From positions 1-49,762 of the forward strand of contig CAAGBC010000039.1 of the NCBI GenBank assembly GCA_900767955.1: DNA of 49,762 bases. Reading direction: 5' to 3'. Positions within the stretch are counted from its first letter, which is position 1; the number at the start of each line of letters is the position of its first letter. The translations under genes and the position numbers were made by a program. The notes beneath the pieces are model-generated. The model was not told the DNA's origin and searched no databases. It saw only the letters and a program-made list of their open reading frames with translations. The DNA is from Spirochaetia bacterium (GTDB taxonomy: Bacteria > Spirochaetota > Spirochaetia > Treponematales > Treponemataceae). Positions 25,240-35,100 of this stretch are shown here, piece after piece.

Positions 25240-26110
25240 TTAGATTAATTACTTTTGCGTAAACAGAATTGTCATTTTGATTTACAGTTACAATTCCAAT
25301 ATCATTATATGTGATTACACTAGAAAAATTATATTCAGTGAATTTGCCAAAATTTGTAAAATTCGTACTGTGAGTATGCCCCGAAAGAATTGCCTTTACA
25401 TTATTTTTTGCCAACATTGAAATTAATAAATTTCGTTCTGTAGTGTTCTGCATTGAAAAATAAAAATATCCATCAGCATACAAAGGAACATGAGTTGCAA
25501 CAATTTTTGGATTTTCATCTTTTGCTAAAAGACCTTCAAGTTTATTCATTTGACTTTTCCCTAAAGAACCACTAGCTGAATCTATAAAATAAAAACTAAA
25601 TACATCTGTCTTAAAGTAATAAAACGAAGTAAAAGGAAAAATCACATCTTTGTAAATACGCCATCCAGAATTATACAAATCATGATTGCCTAAAATACTG
25701 TATGTTTTTATACCTAATTCACTAAGTTTATTTGCAAACTTACTAAAATCATCAAATTCCGATTTTAATCCATGTTCCGCAATGTCACCCAAGCAAATAC
25801 AAAACAAAGGCTTTTCATCTGCTGGCATACTATTTAAATAATCAGTAATAGAAGTAATAAACAAATCTACATCATTTTTATAAGTTTCATGACCAAAATG
25901 AATATCAGCGACAATTAAAATATTATAATTTCCTTCATTAGGAACCACAGGAACATCCTGGTCAGTTAATTCCAAAACAGATTCAGTTCTTTTTTCAACA
26001 GTTCCAGAGCGATATAAAAATTCTTCCAATCCATAAGTGTAATATTTGCAACTAGAAAAACCAAAAGCCCAGAGAATTAAAATTATTTTTAACAAAAATG
26101 ACCGTTTCAT
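25232..26110 (-). CDS. Calcineurin-like metallophosphoesterase lipoprotein
   Basis: 292 residues. Lipoprotein signal with FSSC lipobox at residue 21. All five metallophosphoesterase blocks are present: VADIHFGHE (D-x-H), CLGDIAEHG (GD-x-x), ILGNHDLY (GNHD), VATHVPLYADG (H) and ILSGHTHSTNF (GH-x-H). A two-metal phosphoesterase exported and lipid anchored; substrates of such lipoproteins include nucleotides and phospholipid headgroups, and the exact one is unknown. Last gene of the leftward operon; its ATG overlaps the stop of the barrel gene (TAATG). Confidence 0.92.
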   Translation of the reverse strand: MKRSFLLKIILILWAFGFSSCKYYTYGLEEFLYRSGTVEKRTESVLELTDQDVPVVPNEGNYNILIVADIHFGHETYKNDVDLFITSITDYLNSMPADEKPLFCICLGDIAEHGLKSEFDDFSKFANKLSELGIKTYSILGNHDLYNSGWRIYKDVIFPFTSFYYFKTDVFSFYFIDSASGSLGKSQMNKLEGLLAKDENPKIVATHVPLYADGYFYFSMQNTTERNLLISMLAKNNVKAILSGHTHSTNFTNFGKFTEYNFSSVITYNDIGIVTVNQNDNSVYAKVINLNK

Positions 26111-26838
26111 TAAAAATTAAACCTCATAAATCCTCTGAAATCAATAGAATTACAATTTGCACTAAGAGTGAACATATCAATATACTGAAATTCTATTTCT
26201 GCACCCATATTAAGAAGAGAGTTCACTTTATAACTTGCACCAAAGCGAAAATTCGGAGCAAACCAAAGCATATAACGATAATAACTATATGAAGCAAATT
26301 CCAAAAAAACTTTTATCCTTTCCGTTGGAAAAACTTGAGTCTTTAATGAAACAGCTAAATTATTATTTTTCATCCAAGGAACAGAATCTTCAATTGCGTA
26401 AATCCTTGTGTATTTTTCAAAATAGGAACAATTCAGAAAAACTTCAAACCAATCTAAATTTGAATATTTAAAAACAATCCCGTGAAGAAAATCTAATTCA
26501 ATAAATTCCGCTTCTCGTTGGTACAAATGAAAAATAGACCCTACACCTAAATTAAAATACTTAAAAAAAGTAGGCCAATAAATTGCATTAGTCGTAAAAT
26601 GAAAGCCTTCCTGTGAATTTTCAATTCCTGAACTACAAATTAATTCAGTCATATTTAATTCATTGTAACAATCCATAACAATTGTATTTGCTTTAAAGTC
26701 AGCTCCATTTTGCAAACCAAACCCGTTTTCAACAAACCAATTCATTTTAGGTGTAAAAAAATTAACAACTTCAGCAAATAAAAGATTTGCAAACAAAAGA
26801 AAAACTAAACTAATAAAAAGATTTTTTTTACACACCAT
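26110..26838 (-). CDS. Outer-membrane barrel-like protein
   Basis: 242 residues. Signal peptide ending LLFANLLFA, then alternating-strand sequence rich in aromatic residues (WFEVFLNCSYFEKYTRIY, RYMLWFAPNFRFGASYKV, VNSLLNMGAEIEFQYIDM) and a terminal FRGFMRFNF, with aromatic last residue as outer-membrane barrels require. Family not recognised beyond barrel character. It overlaps the metallophosphoesterase start by one base and follows trhP by 11 bases, so it belongs to this operon; the two envelope proteins may work together. Start context weak (ATG or the next-codon GTG). Confidence 0.72.
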   Translation of the reverse strand: MVCKKNLFISLVFLLFANLLFAEVVNFFTPKMNWFVENGFGLQNGADFKANTIVMDCYNELNMTELICSSGIENSQEGFHFTTNAIYWPTFFKYFNLGVGSIFHLYQREAEFIELDFLHGIVFKYSNLDWFEVFLNCSYFEKYTRIYAIEDSVPWMKNNNLAVSLKTQVFPTERIKVFLEFASYSYYRYMLWFAPNFRFGASYKVNSLLNMGAEIEFQYIDMFTLSANCNSIDFRGFMRFNF

Positions 26839-26849
26839 TTTATAAAAAC

Positions 26850-28310
26850 TTATCTTCCTTTGTCTCTTATCACTCCAGGAACATATTCAGGGTCTTCAAT
26901 TCTAATCAAAGTTCCTTCTTGTAATTGATAATTTGTATAAATAATACATTCGTGGCCATCGCAAACCCAGTTTCTGATAGTTCCATTTTCTGGATTAACC
27001 AAAGTCCAAGAATCATTTTGTGCAACAAGACTTACAACATCAGGTGAAATAAATTCAATCTTGTCACCTAAACGAATCATATTCAAAGGAGTTATTTTAT
27101 ACATAAAGAAATTTTCACGCTTTGCAATAACTTCTGGATAGCGGTCTGGATTAATTTTATAATCTCTTTCTCTTGCCGCTCTTGCTTGAGGATGCATTTC
27201 TTCAAGTTCCTTTTGCTGAGCCTGATTATATTCAGTTCCTTTGTTTAGGATTTCACAAACTTCTGCATCAGAAAGTTTAGTTCCAATTTCTGCAGCAAGA
27301 ATATAGCGACTATCTACTGCGCCAGAAACAGCTTTATCAGCTTCAGAACGATTATAGTAAAAACCAGTACCAGACTCACGGTGACTTACATTTTCAAGTT
27401 CCGCAACAAAAGGCGCTGCTTCTTCAGAAGAAATTTTTCCTTCCATTGCATCAAGGGCTTTTCTGTATGCGCGAGTTACCAAAGCAACATAATAAACACT
27501 TTTCATGCGGCCTTCAATTTTTATAGAATCAAGCCCCGCATCTTTCATATCTTTTAAGTGTTCAATCATACGCAAATCTTTACTAGAAAGAACAGCTGTA
27601 AAATCATCACCTTCATACACAGGAAAATAATCATCAGGACGCTTTTGTTCACGCAATAACAACGCACCAGAAGCAGCCAATTCCTTTGCCTTTGCTGGGT
27701 CAGCCAAAACATCAAAATCCCAACGACAAGTGTGACTACATGCTCCTGCCTGCGCACTTCTTCCAGTAAGATACGCACTCATCAAACAGCGACCAGCATA
27801 AGCAATACACATAGCACCGTGACAAAATGCTTCAAGTTCCATATCAGGAACAGCATCTTTAATTTCTCTGATTTCTTTTAAAGAAGCTTCACGACCTAAA
27901 ACAACTCTTTTAAAGCCCAAAGATTTATACATTTTTACAGCTTCAGAATTTACACAACTAGCTTGTGTACTCAAATGAAGTTCCACATCAGGAAAATGCT
28001 TTTGCAAAATAGGAACAATTCCAATATCTTGAACAATAAAAGCATCAATTGGATAACTTTTAAAATAATCAATATTCGCTTTGAAATTTTCTATATCACT
28101 ATTATGAAACGAAATATTCAACGCACAATGAAGTCTTTTATCAGGAAACTTCTTTTTTAATTCCTGAACTCGTTTGTATTCTTCTTCATAAAAATTATCT
28201 GCTTTTACACGCAATGAAAATTTTTTCAAACCTATGTAAGCTGCATCAGCTCCATAAGCATAAGCGTAATATAATTTTTCAACATTTCCTGCTGGAGAAA
28301 GTAATTCCAT
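26850..28310 (-). CDS. trhP: Peptidase U32-family tRNA hydroxylation protein
   Basis: 486 residues. N-terminal MELLSPAGNVEKLYYAYAYGADAAYIG and the U32 signature EAFCHGAMCIAYAGRCLMS with its cysteines, followed by GACSHTCRWDF, KDLRMIEHLKDMKDAGLDSIKIEGRMKS. This is the TrhP/YegQ branch of U32, which with prephenate performs hydroxylation of uridine 34 in tRNA in E. coli and B. subtilis; older annotation is collagenase-like protease. The family also contains RlhA, so the exact RNA target carries some doubt. Starts in TAATG overlap with the esterase stop and shares its operon. Confidence 0.88.
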   Translation of the reverse strand: MELLSPAGNVEKLYYAYAYGADAAYIGLKKFSLRVKADNFYEEEYKRVQELKKKFPDKRLHCALNISFHNSDIENFKANIDYFKSYPIDAFIVQDIGIVPILQKHFPDVELHLSTQASCVNSEAVKMYKSLGFKRVVLGREASLKEIREIKDAVPDMELEAFCHGAMCIAYAGRCLMSAYLTGRSAQAGACSHTCRWDFDVLADPAKAKELAASGALLLREQKRPDDYFPVYEGDDFTAVLSSKDLRMIEHLKDMKDAGLDSIKIEGRMKSVYYVALVTRAYRKALDAMEGKISSEEAAPFVAELENVSHRESGTGFYYNRSEADKAVSGAVDSRYILAAEIGTKLSDAEVCEILNKGTEYNQAQQKELEEMHPQARAARERDYKINPDRYPEVIAKRENFFMYKITPLNMIRLGDKIEFISPDVVSLVAQNDSWTLVNPENGTIRNWVCDGHECIIYTNYQLQEGTLIRIEDPEYVPGVIRDKGR

Positions 28311-29311
28311 TATGCTTCCGCCTTAACACCGTTTTCTAGTCGTGGTTTATTTTCAAAACACTGTCGAGATGTTTCTTTTTTTGTAATATTAGTAATTTCA
28401 AAAGAAATTCTATTCAACGCTTCATGAGCTTCTGGGAAAAATTCATCAGCCATTTGGAATAAATGAATCATATTTGGCCACACATCCAAAGTACAAGGAA
28501 CATTACATTCTTCCAGCAAACTGCAAAAACTTTTTACATCTTCCAACAAAATTTCTTTTTCTCCCATTTGAATAAAAAAAGGAGGCAAACCAGTTAGCAA
28601 TTCCTTTGATGAATTAATAGGAGAAACTAGATAATTTGACAAGTTAGATGAATAAGTATAAACATCCCCACTCGTTTTTAAACAATCAGAAGTCATAACT
28701 TCATCAGAAAGTTTTTTCCCCGATTTTAAATATGATGATTCAGAAAGATTTAGCCAAGGAGAAAATAAAATAACTTTACTAATACTTTTTCTAAAACGCT
28801 CACGCAAGTTCAACAACAATGCCATTGCAATACTTGCCCCAGAACTATCAGCAGCAATAATAATTTCTGGTAAATCATTAACACTGCCAGAATCAAGAGA
28901 ACGGGCAATTTGTTCTTCAGTAAATAAAGCTCTAAAAGTATTTTGAATATCTTCAATTGCCAAAGGAAATGCATGTGCAGGTGCAAGTCTGAATTCTGGA
29001 ACTACAACACGACTAAAAGTTTTGTTAGCCAACATAGAACAAAAACCACGCCAAGAACGACGGGAACCACCAACAAAAGAACCACCATGAATATACAACA
29101 TCACTCGCTTGGAAGAATAAACTTCAGGGGCTAAAACATCACACTTTACGCCACCATAAATATGTTCAGAACATTCAACATGATTTGGAAGAAAAGGAGT
29201 ATAAAAAGTTTCTTCAATTTTTGATCTAAAAACATTCACATCACTCTTAGAATTATAAACCAAGAGCTTTAACTTTTTAATTGCTAATTTACGATTTTGA
29301 CTAGAACCCAT
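28310..29311 (-). CDS. Alpha/beta hydrolase of the hormone-sensitive-lipase type
   Basis: 333 residues, no signal peptide. Oxyanion motif YIHGGSFVGGSRRSW, nucleophile elbow ADSSGASIAMALLL (Ser in D-S-S-G, where the family usually has GDSAG), acid region FIQMGEKEILLEDVKSF and catalytic His in NMIHLFQM. HSL-family carboxylesterases cleave short acyl esters; substrate unknown. The C-terminal 40 residues (TKKETSRQCFENKPRLENG) look disordered. First gene of a leftward operon (esterase, trhP, barrel, phosphoesterase), divergent from metA; AAGGTGAG precedes the ATG. Confidence 0.88.
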   Translation of the reverse strand: MGSSQNRKLAIKKLKLLVYNSKSDVNVFRSKIEETFYTPFLPNHVECSEHIYGGVKCDVLAPEVYSSKRVMLYIHGGSFVGGSRRSWRGFCSMLANKTFSRVVVPEFRLAPAHAFPLAIEDIQNTFRALFTEEQIARSLDSGSVNDLPEIIIAADSSGASIAMALLLNLRERFRKSISKVILFSPWLNLSESSYLKSGKKLSDEVMTSDCLKTSGDVYTYSSNLSNYLVSPINSSKELLTGLPPFFIQMGEKEILLEDVKSFCSLLEECNVPCTLDVWPNMIHLFQMADEFFPEAHEALNRISFEITNITKKETSRQCFENKPRLENGVKAEA

Positions 29312-29326
29312 AACTCACCTTCAATA

Positions 29327-29359
29327 AGTATAGCAAATTCATGTTCTTTTTGCTATACT
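29327..29359. promoter_or_regulatory. Divergent promoter region, esterase operon and metA
   Basis: Two TATACT boxes facing outward: minus strand 29327-29332 toward the esterase, plus strand 29354-29359 toward metA, each preceded by TTTGC. The -35 regions would overlap, so the two promoters may compete. No SAM or other known riboswitch was recognised in the 37-base metA leader. Confidence 0.45.
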
Positions 29360-29396
29360 GTGCAAAATTCTACATAACAGAATATTGGAAAAGAAA

Positions 29397-30308
29397 ATGC
29401 CTATAAAAATTCCTTCAGATTTACCAGCTTGCAAAATATTAGAAAAAGAAAATATCTTCGTAATGACAGAAAAACGTGCTATAGAACAAGATATTCGTCC
29501 ATTAAAAATTGCAATCGTAAATTTAATGCCAACAAAAATAGCAACAGAAACACAACTTTTACGCTTATTAGGAAATACACCATTACAAGTTGAAATTTCA
29601 TTAGTTCACATGGAATCACATCAATCAAAAAACACAAAAGTTGAACACCTAGAAAGATTCTATATTACATCAAAACAGGCATTACAAACAAAATTTGACG
29701 GAATGATAATCACAGGCGCACCAGTAGAACAAATTCCATTCGAAAATGTAGATTATTGGAACGAACTTTGCCAAATAATGGATTACGCAAAAAACAATGT
29801 TTTCTGTACATTATACATCTGCTGGGGAGCACAAGCAGGATTATACCACCATTACGGAATACAAAAACAAAACCTAGATGATAAAATCTTTGGAATATTT
29901 AAGCACTACAAAACAACCGTTGCCGAACCATTATTACGCGGCTTCGATGACATATTCCCAGCACCACAGTCACGCCACACAGAAATAAAATCAGAAGACA
30001 TAAAAAAACATCCAGAATTAACAATCCTTGCGGAATCAGAAAAATCTGGAGTATTACTCGTAAAATCAAACGACAACAGACAAATATTCATGACAGGACA
30101 CCTGGAATACGACACAGAAACACTAGGCGTAGAATACAGAAGAGATTTAGACCAAGGCAAAAAAATAAAAATGCCAGAAAACTACTATCCAAACAATGAT
30201 CCTTGGAATACACCAATATCAACCTGGAGAAGCCACGCACACCTATTCTACTCAAATTGGCTAAACTATTACGTATACCAAGCAACTCCATTCAATTTTG
30301 CTGATTAA
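29397..30308 (+). CDS. metA: Homoserine O-acetyltransferase, MetA type
   Basis: 303 residues from the ATG at 29397 (MPIKIPSDLPA, the family's standard N-terminus; the upstream TTG is not needed). Activates homoserine for methionine synthesis. Catalytic residues fall exactly at the standard numbers: Cys142 in LYICWGAQAG, His235 and Glu237 in TGHLEYD. Residue 111 is Glu (TGAPVE); in this family Glu111 goes with acetyl-CoA, while Gly111, as in E. coli, goes with succinyl-CoA. So O-acetylation is predicted in spite of the usual name. Stand-alone gene; no terminator beyond a GTCAT-type hairpin at 30317. Confidence 0.95.
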   Translation: MPIKIPSDLPACKILEKENIFVMTEKRAIEQDIRPLKIAIVNLMPTKIATETQLLRLLGNTPLQVEISLVHMESHQSKNTKVEHLERFYITSKQALQTKFDGMIITGAPVEQIPFENVDYWNELCQIMDYAKNNVFCTLYICWGAQAGLYHHYGIQKQNLDDKIFGIFKHYKTTVAEPLLRGFDDIFPAPQSRHTEIKSEDIKKHPELTILAESEKSGVLLVKSNDNRQIFMTGHLEYDTETLGVEYRRDLDQGKKIKMPENYYPNNDPWNTPISTWRSHAHLFYSNWLNYYVYQATPFNFAD

Positions 30309-30316
30309 AAAAAGTG

Positions 30317-30342
30317 AGATCCTGATTTTCATCAGGATGACA
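30317..30342 (-). repeat. GTCAT-type hairpin after metA
   Basis: ATCCTGAT-TTTC-ATCAGGAT with flanking GAGATC and GATGACA, the inverted form of the GTCATCCTGA element. It could serve as the metA terminator, though no T-run follows. Confidence 0.6.
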
Positions 30343-30404
30343 GCATCAGAATAAGTTAACACAATGATTTATTCTTATTGAATAAAAACGACCAATCACG
30401 CACA

Positions 30405-30640
30405 CCACAAAAAGAAATGCCCGCAGTGGCATTTCATCACTCCACGCACAAAAAAATGCCCACAGGCTTATTTCATCACTCCACGCATAAAAAAAATGCC
30501 CGCAAGCTCATTAAATTAAACCACGCAAAAAAAAAATGGCCGCAGGCTCATTAAATCACTCCACGCATAAAAAAAAATGTCCACAGGCTCATTAAATCAC
30601 TCCACGCATAAAAAAAAAATGGCCGCAGGCTCATTTTTTT
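30405..30640 (+). repeat. Tandem array of about 40-base units
   Basis: CCACGCA recurs at 30442, 30481, 30521, 30561 and 30602 (spacing 39, 40, 40, 41). Each unit has an A-run of 6-9, ATGCCCGCAGGCTCATT or ATGGCCGCAGGCTCATT, then AAATCACT. Differences are mostly in A-run length, as expected of slippage. One related unit also lies at about 17307-17328. Confidence 0.85.
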
Positions 30641-30800
30641 TTCACCACACACTCAAAGAAATGGCTGAAAGCTCATTTCTTTCGCGTAACACCAACTGGG
30701 GTTCTTAGGGGCAAATTGCCCCTAAGCAGTGCTGGGGAAAGAGAGGGGGCTTGGGGGAGAGAAACCCCCCGCTTCTGAGTAGAGGGGTTTTCTCTTCCCC
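30610..30800 (+). repeat. GC-rich multi-hairpin composite repeat, copy B
   Basis: Inverted relative to copy A (17166-17328): ATGGCCGCAGGCTCATT, then GGGGTTCTTAGGGG, CCCCTAAGCAGTGCTGGGG, CCCGCTTCTGAGTAGAGGGG. The segment between blocks is longer here. It ends just past the stop of the methyltransferase gene, where its GGGG/CCCC stems may act as a terminator. Confidence 0.75.
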
Positions 30801-30804
30801 AAAT

Positions 30805-31788
30805 TCACCTCGTATGAACCCATGTCAATTCATGTTTATTATAATTCAAATGAATAACACGACTATTTGGAATATCTGCAAACTTTTGAATAACATCCCA
30901 ATCAGTTTCGCCTTGCATTTTAATAGTACAAATCATATTTTTTACAAGGCCACTATCAAGCCATTTAAGAATCCATTCGTATAATCGTTCAGGATAACAA
31001 ATTACATCACTAAAAACCCAATCACAATAGCCAATATCTTCTGGTTTTAATGTAAATGCATCGTGCGCCTGAAATGTAACCAAAGGATTTTTCATTAATT
31101 CTGGAGCAAGTTCAGCTCTATCAACAGCATAAACTTCTGCGCCTAATCCGACCAAAACCCAAGTCCATCCACCAGGACAAGCTCCTGCTTCAAAACAGCG
31201 TTGACCACTACTTGGTAATTCTGTTCCGTTGAACAAATTTGCCATTGTTAAACTTTCTTGAATCTTTAAATAAGCTCTACTAGGAGGATTTTCGTGATCT
31301 TCTTCAAAAGTGATATTTCCAGCAGGCAAGAATGAAGAAGTTTTATCAGAAAAAATCATTTGATTTTCAGAAATCAAAGTATACATTCCAATTTCAGAGT
31401 TAGGAATTTTTACAGGGAATTTTCTAACTTTTAAGTTGATATAAGGAAGTTTTTCTTGAATTAAAGTTGCTCTTCTAAAAAACTGATATTGATAAGGAGC
31501 CCAGTTTCTTTGAATAGATTTTAATTCCTTTGCAGCAGTTCCAATTGAAGAAAAAGTCATTCTTTTTGGATTAAGCATTGCACTTTTGCACCAATAAGGA
31601 ATTATTCCATCTTTTGGATAATCTTCATAATATAATAAATCGCCATAAACAGCAGTTGGTTTTGAATCAAAGCCCAAACGATTAGAAAGTTCAGACTTTA
31701 ACATTCCTTGCATTTCTGGAAAAGCTAAAAACGCAACACCATTTAATTCTTCAATAATTGGTTGATTTTCTTTTAAATTATCTGACAT
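30805..31788 (-). CDS. RlmM-like 2'-O-ribose methyltransferase
   Basis: 327 residues. C-terminal FtsJ/RrmJ-type Rossmann domain with SAM loop FEAGACPGGWTWVL (about 199-212), the lysine of RAYLKIQE (about 175), DWVFSDVICYPERLYEW (Asp) and TIKMQGE (Lys), giving the K-D-K set of 2'-O-methyltransferases. The RNA-binding N-terminal part is about 160 residues and shares the RlmM layout; E. coli RlmM modifies C2498 of 23S rRNA. Target in this organism is inferred only. It overlaps the PilZ gene by 16 bases and is last in the leftward cluster. Confidence 0.85.
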   Translation of the reverse strand: MSDNLKENQPIIEELNGVAFLAFPEMQGMLKSELSNRLGFDSKPTAVYGDLLYYEDYPKDGIIPYWCKSAMLNPKRMTFSSIGTAAKELKSIQRNWAPYQYQFFRRATLIQEKLPYINLKVRKFPVKIPNSEIGMYTLISENQMIFSDKTSSFLPAGNITFEEDHENPPSRAYLKIQESLTMANLFNGTELPSSGQRCFEAGACPGGWTWVLVGLGAEVYAVDRAELAPELMKNPLVTFQAHDAFTLKPEDIGYCDWVFSDVICYPERLYEWILKWLDSGLVKNMICTIKMQGETDWDVIQKFADIPNSRVIHLNYNKHELTWVHTR

Positions 31789-32156
31789 ACAGAACCACTT
31801 AATTGATTTTTAATATTTTCATCTGAAAAATCATCACAAAGTTGAATCATATATTCGTTAAGTTTTACACTATCTAAAGAATGAAGAAATTTAAATCCAA
31901 TTTCTGTAGAACCACTAACTTCTTTTGCCCAAACAGGACGACAAATTAATGAAAGCGCCCCTTCATTAGCAATACGCGCTAAAGTGATTTTTATTTCATA
32001 ATCATTTTCTAAATCTACAACAACAGGAAACGAATAATGAATTTTACACCCATCTTTACTAATATTTTCAAGTGTGGCAGAAATACCACATAATTCTGGT
32101 ATTTCCACGCGTCCAATATCATCAAATCGTTCACTGTGTCTTTCTTCTAAAGCCAT
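31773..32156 (-). CDS. PilZ-domain protein (c-di-GMP receptor)
   Basis: 127 residues from the ATG at 32154-32156; TTG starts just upstream are less likely. PilZ marks: RHSER (RxxxR) near residue 6-10 and NISKDGCKI (N/D-x-S-x-x-G) near residue 33, followed by barrel strands and EIGFKFLH. Both ligand-contact motifs are complete, so cyclic di-GMP binding is likely. It lies 23 bases after the giant surface-protein gene and overlaps the methyltransferase gene by 16 bases, so the three are one transcription unit. It may tie surface-protein production or secretion to c-di-GMP, which is inference from position. Confidence 0.85.
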   Translation of the reverse strand: MALEERHSERFDDIGRVEIPELCGISATLENISKDGCKIHYSFPVVVDLENDYEIKITLARIANEGALSLICRPVWAKEVSGSTEIGFKFLHSLDSVKLNEYMIQLCDDFSDENIKNQLSGSVCQII

Positions 32157-32179
32157 AAGCAACAAGTCTATCAGTTTTA

Positions 32180-35100
32180 TTAATCTTTGACTACCATAAT
32201 TTTTCTTGTTTCATCTATTCCAGAACCAAACACACGAACAAAATACAAACCACGAGCAACAGTTTTATTACCTTTTGTTCTTCCGTTCCAAGAAAAATAA
32301 TGTGTTCCTTTTTCCAAAGAGCCTTTATGCAAATACTGAACAATATTTCCGTCAAGAGTCATTACTGCAATATTCAAATTACCAGAATTACTCATATCAA
32401 CTTGAACAATTGCTTTTTCATCATTAGATACATTAATAACATTGTTCAAAACGGAAATTCCACCTCTTTGCAAAGCAACTGTCTGCAACTTAAAAGACCA
32501 CAAATCCAAACTAGTTAAATCAGCAGGATTTTTTAATCGCAATGCAAACAACGGAGCCATATCACAAGTGTAAGAATCAGTAGCTTCATGATATTCAGGT
32601 GAATGACAAATCTGAACTGGAGTTCCATCTTCATTTTCCAAACCAAACAAGAATGAAATTTGTTGCCCTTTGTCCCAACCGCAAGCTTTCATTGAACTAG
32701 ATGCGTGAACAATATTTTCACTTTCATTGTCATAAGGAAGTAAAAAATTGATTTTTATATTTTCACCGTTTTCTGCGCTTTCTACATCTTTTATACCAGT
32801 AGCAAATAAATCAAATTTATTATTTTTATTTGCCAACGCTTTGAACACAGGATTTTCAGTTCCATTGCTTACTGTTTCAGGAAGCCAAATTCGCCAAGGT
32901 GATAAAGCAAAATCAGCTTTTTCAATACTTTCGTTATATTCACAAGACAAACTGTCACTTTCAATAGAAACAAAATTATTATTTTTATAAATATCAAAAT
33001 AACCAACAACTTTTGCTGGCATTTCAGAATTATCATTTGTTCCGTCTGAAAGATTTGCATTAATAAAAATATCTTGCCCAGTAACTAAAGTTCCATAATT
33101 ATTTTGTTCGTCGTTCCAATCGTGAACAGAATAACTTTCATCAGCGCCCAAAATCTTTCCGTAAATTCCTTTTGAAAAATAATCTTCATCAGAAAGTTGT
33201 CTGTTATCATAAGCAAAAATTGGATTTACAACACCAACTGCAAAATCACTTAATGCGTGGGCTTCTTTGTGAGCCATGTAATTTCCAATATTATCCTGAA
33301 CATAAGTTACATTTGCACCAGGAATTCCAGACAATGGATCCATAGAAGTTTCTGGAGCATAACATTGCAAATAAAGATTTTTCACATCTGAATATTTTAC
33401 ATCTTTTGTAAGCGTAAAAATCAAACCAGTAAAATAATCATTTGAATAAACATATTCAGCAGGAACATTTGTATCAATTTGAATTTCACTTGAAGGAGTC
33501 CAAGTTTTATCAACAATACGCAAAGTTTCTGTAATTTTTTGTAATGCAGAATAACTTTTTACATCAATATCAGAATCTACAGTTTCTTTGTAAACAGAAA
33601 TAGTTCCTACATTCAATTTTTTATTAAACACAACATAAAGCTTGTTATTTTTTACTTCTGCCACAGAAATATTAAACTTTGGAGAAACTCTATCAATTGT
33701 GCTTAAAGTTTTGTTCCTTAAACGATTTCCCGCCAAATCAGTTACGCAAGCATTTTCATCATAACGAATTACAAAAGTTGATTTTAGAGGCAGGGTTTTA
33801 TCTTTTAAATACACAGAAAAATACAAGCCGTCTTCTGCACCAGTTGATTTACGGTTTCCAACAGGAGGAATAAAAACCAAACTTTTTGCACCACCTTTAA
33901 TTTCCGTTGCATCAAAAGAAGTATTTATTTCGGAAGAAGCAACATCTGTCGTATATTTAAAGAAATCAGCTTTATCATACAAAGACGAATAACGAATTCC
34001 TCCCGATGTACGACGAGTTGCATTATCATCAAATGCTCTTGCCCCACCAAAAATATCAGTTGCATCAGTAAAATTCTTGTATAAAACTTTTCCTTTTGAA
34101 TCTGAACACCAACCAACTTTGTTAAACCAAATTGCACTTTCATCAAAAGCCAATGGATTATTATCATGCAAATGGAATTCAATTTTGTCCAAAGTTGAAT
34201 AACCAGCCGAACTAGTTCCAATTGCTTCTGCATATTTATCGCTTGATTCGTGCAAAGATGAATTATATTCAGCAAAAACAGGAGCATAAATATCCCAAGT
34301 TCCGTACAATTCAGAATCAACTTCTGTCACCGATAAATCAAGCAACGAATGATTTTCTGTTCCTTTTACATCAAGGGAATTGCCATGTGCATCATAAATT
34401 AAATTTTTATCATCAACAATTTTTGAATCTAGCGGAATTACAGTTCCACTTGGCGTTGACCCTTCATCAATATATCCAACCCAATGATGAAATTCCTTGC
34501 CATTTGCCAAAACAGTTTTATCTACAAAACTTGCAATTCCCAAACGCATTCTGTGACTTTGGAATTTTTCAGCAGCAGTTGCGTTTACAGCAAAGTTTCT
34601 ATAAAGGGAATGAATTTTTGTACTCGAAACTGAACTATCTGTTGAGCCAGTTTTTAATTTTCCATTTTGGATTTTTGCAATTCCTGCAATATTTAAGCCT
34701 TCCCCAGAAGAAATAATTTCACCAAAATCGCTAGTCGCTTGAACATTCATTGTTTTTGATAAATCATCTTTATCACTAAGCAAAATAGAAGAAGTATTCA
34801 CGCTTTCTGAATATTGGAATTCAATAAAATTGTGAGAATCATAAGGCATCTGACTAGAAGCTGTTCCTGTGTTGTTTTTATGCAATTCCTGACCTGTGCG
34901 AATTCCAATTAACACTGGGGAACATTTATCTTTTACGCCAGCAAAAGCATTTTCTGAATAATAATGGGCAATTCTGTTTTTGTGATTATCACGCAAAGTT
35001 TCGTACAAGGAATTTAACGCTTTTGGCAAATCAATATAAGGAATTGCAGTTCTGTGAACACCGCTCCAATCTGTACTTTCTGCGTTACCCATAGAATTTC

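Larger units (their letters stand above)
30309..30804. other. 496-base repeat region between convergent genes
   Basis: Holds a GTCAT-type hairpin (30317-30342), a tandem array of about 40-base units (30405-30640) and the GC-rich composite repeat copy B (30697-30800). No gene seen. Confidence 0.75.

Noticed and set aside
30405..30640. CRISPR-like array
   Set aside because: The 40-base units are directly abutted and similar throughout; there are no unique spacers and no cas genes.
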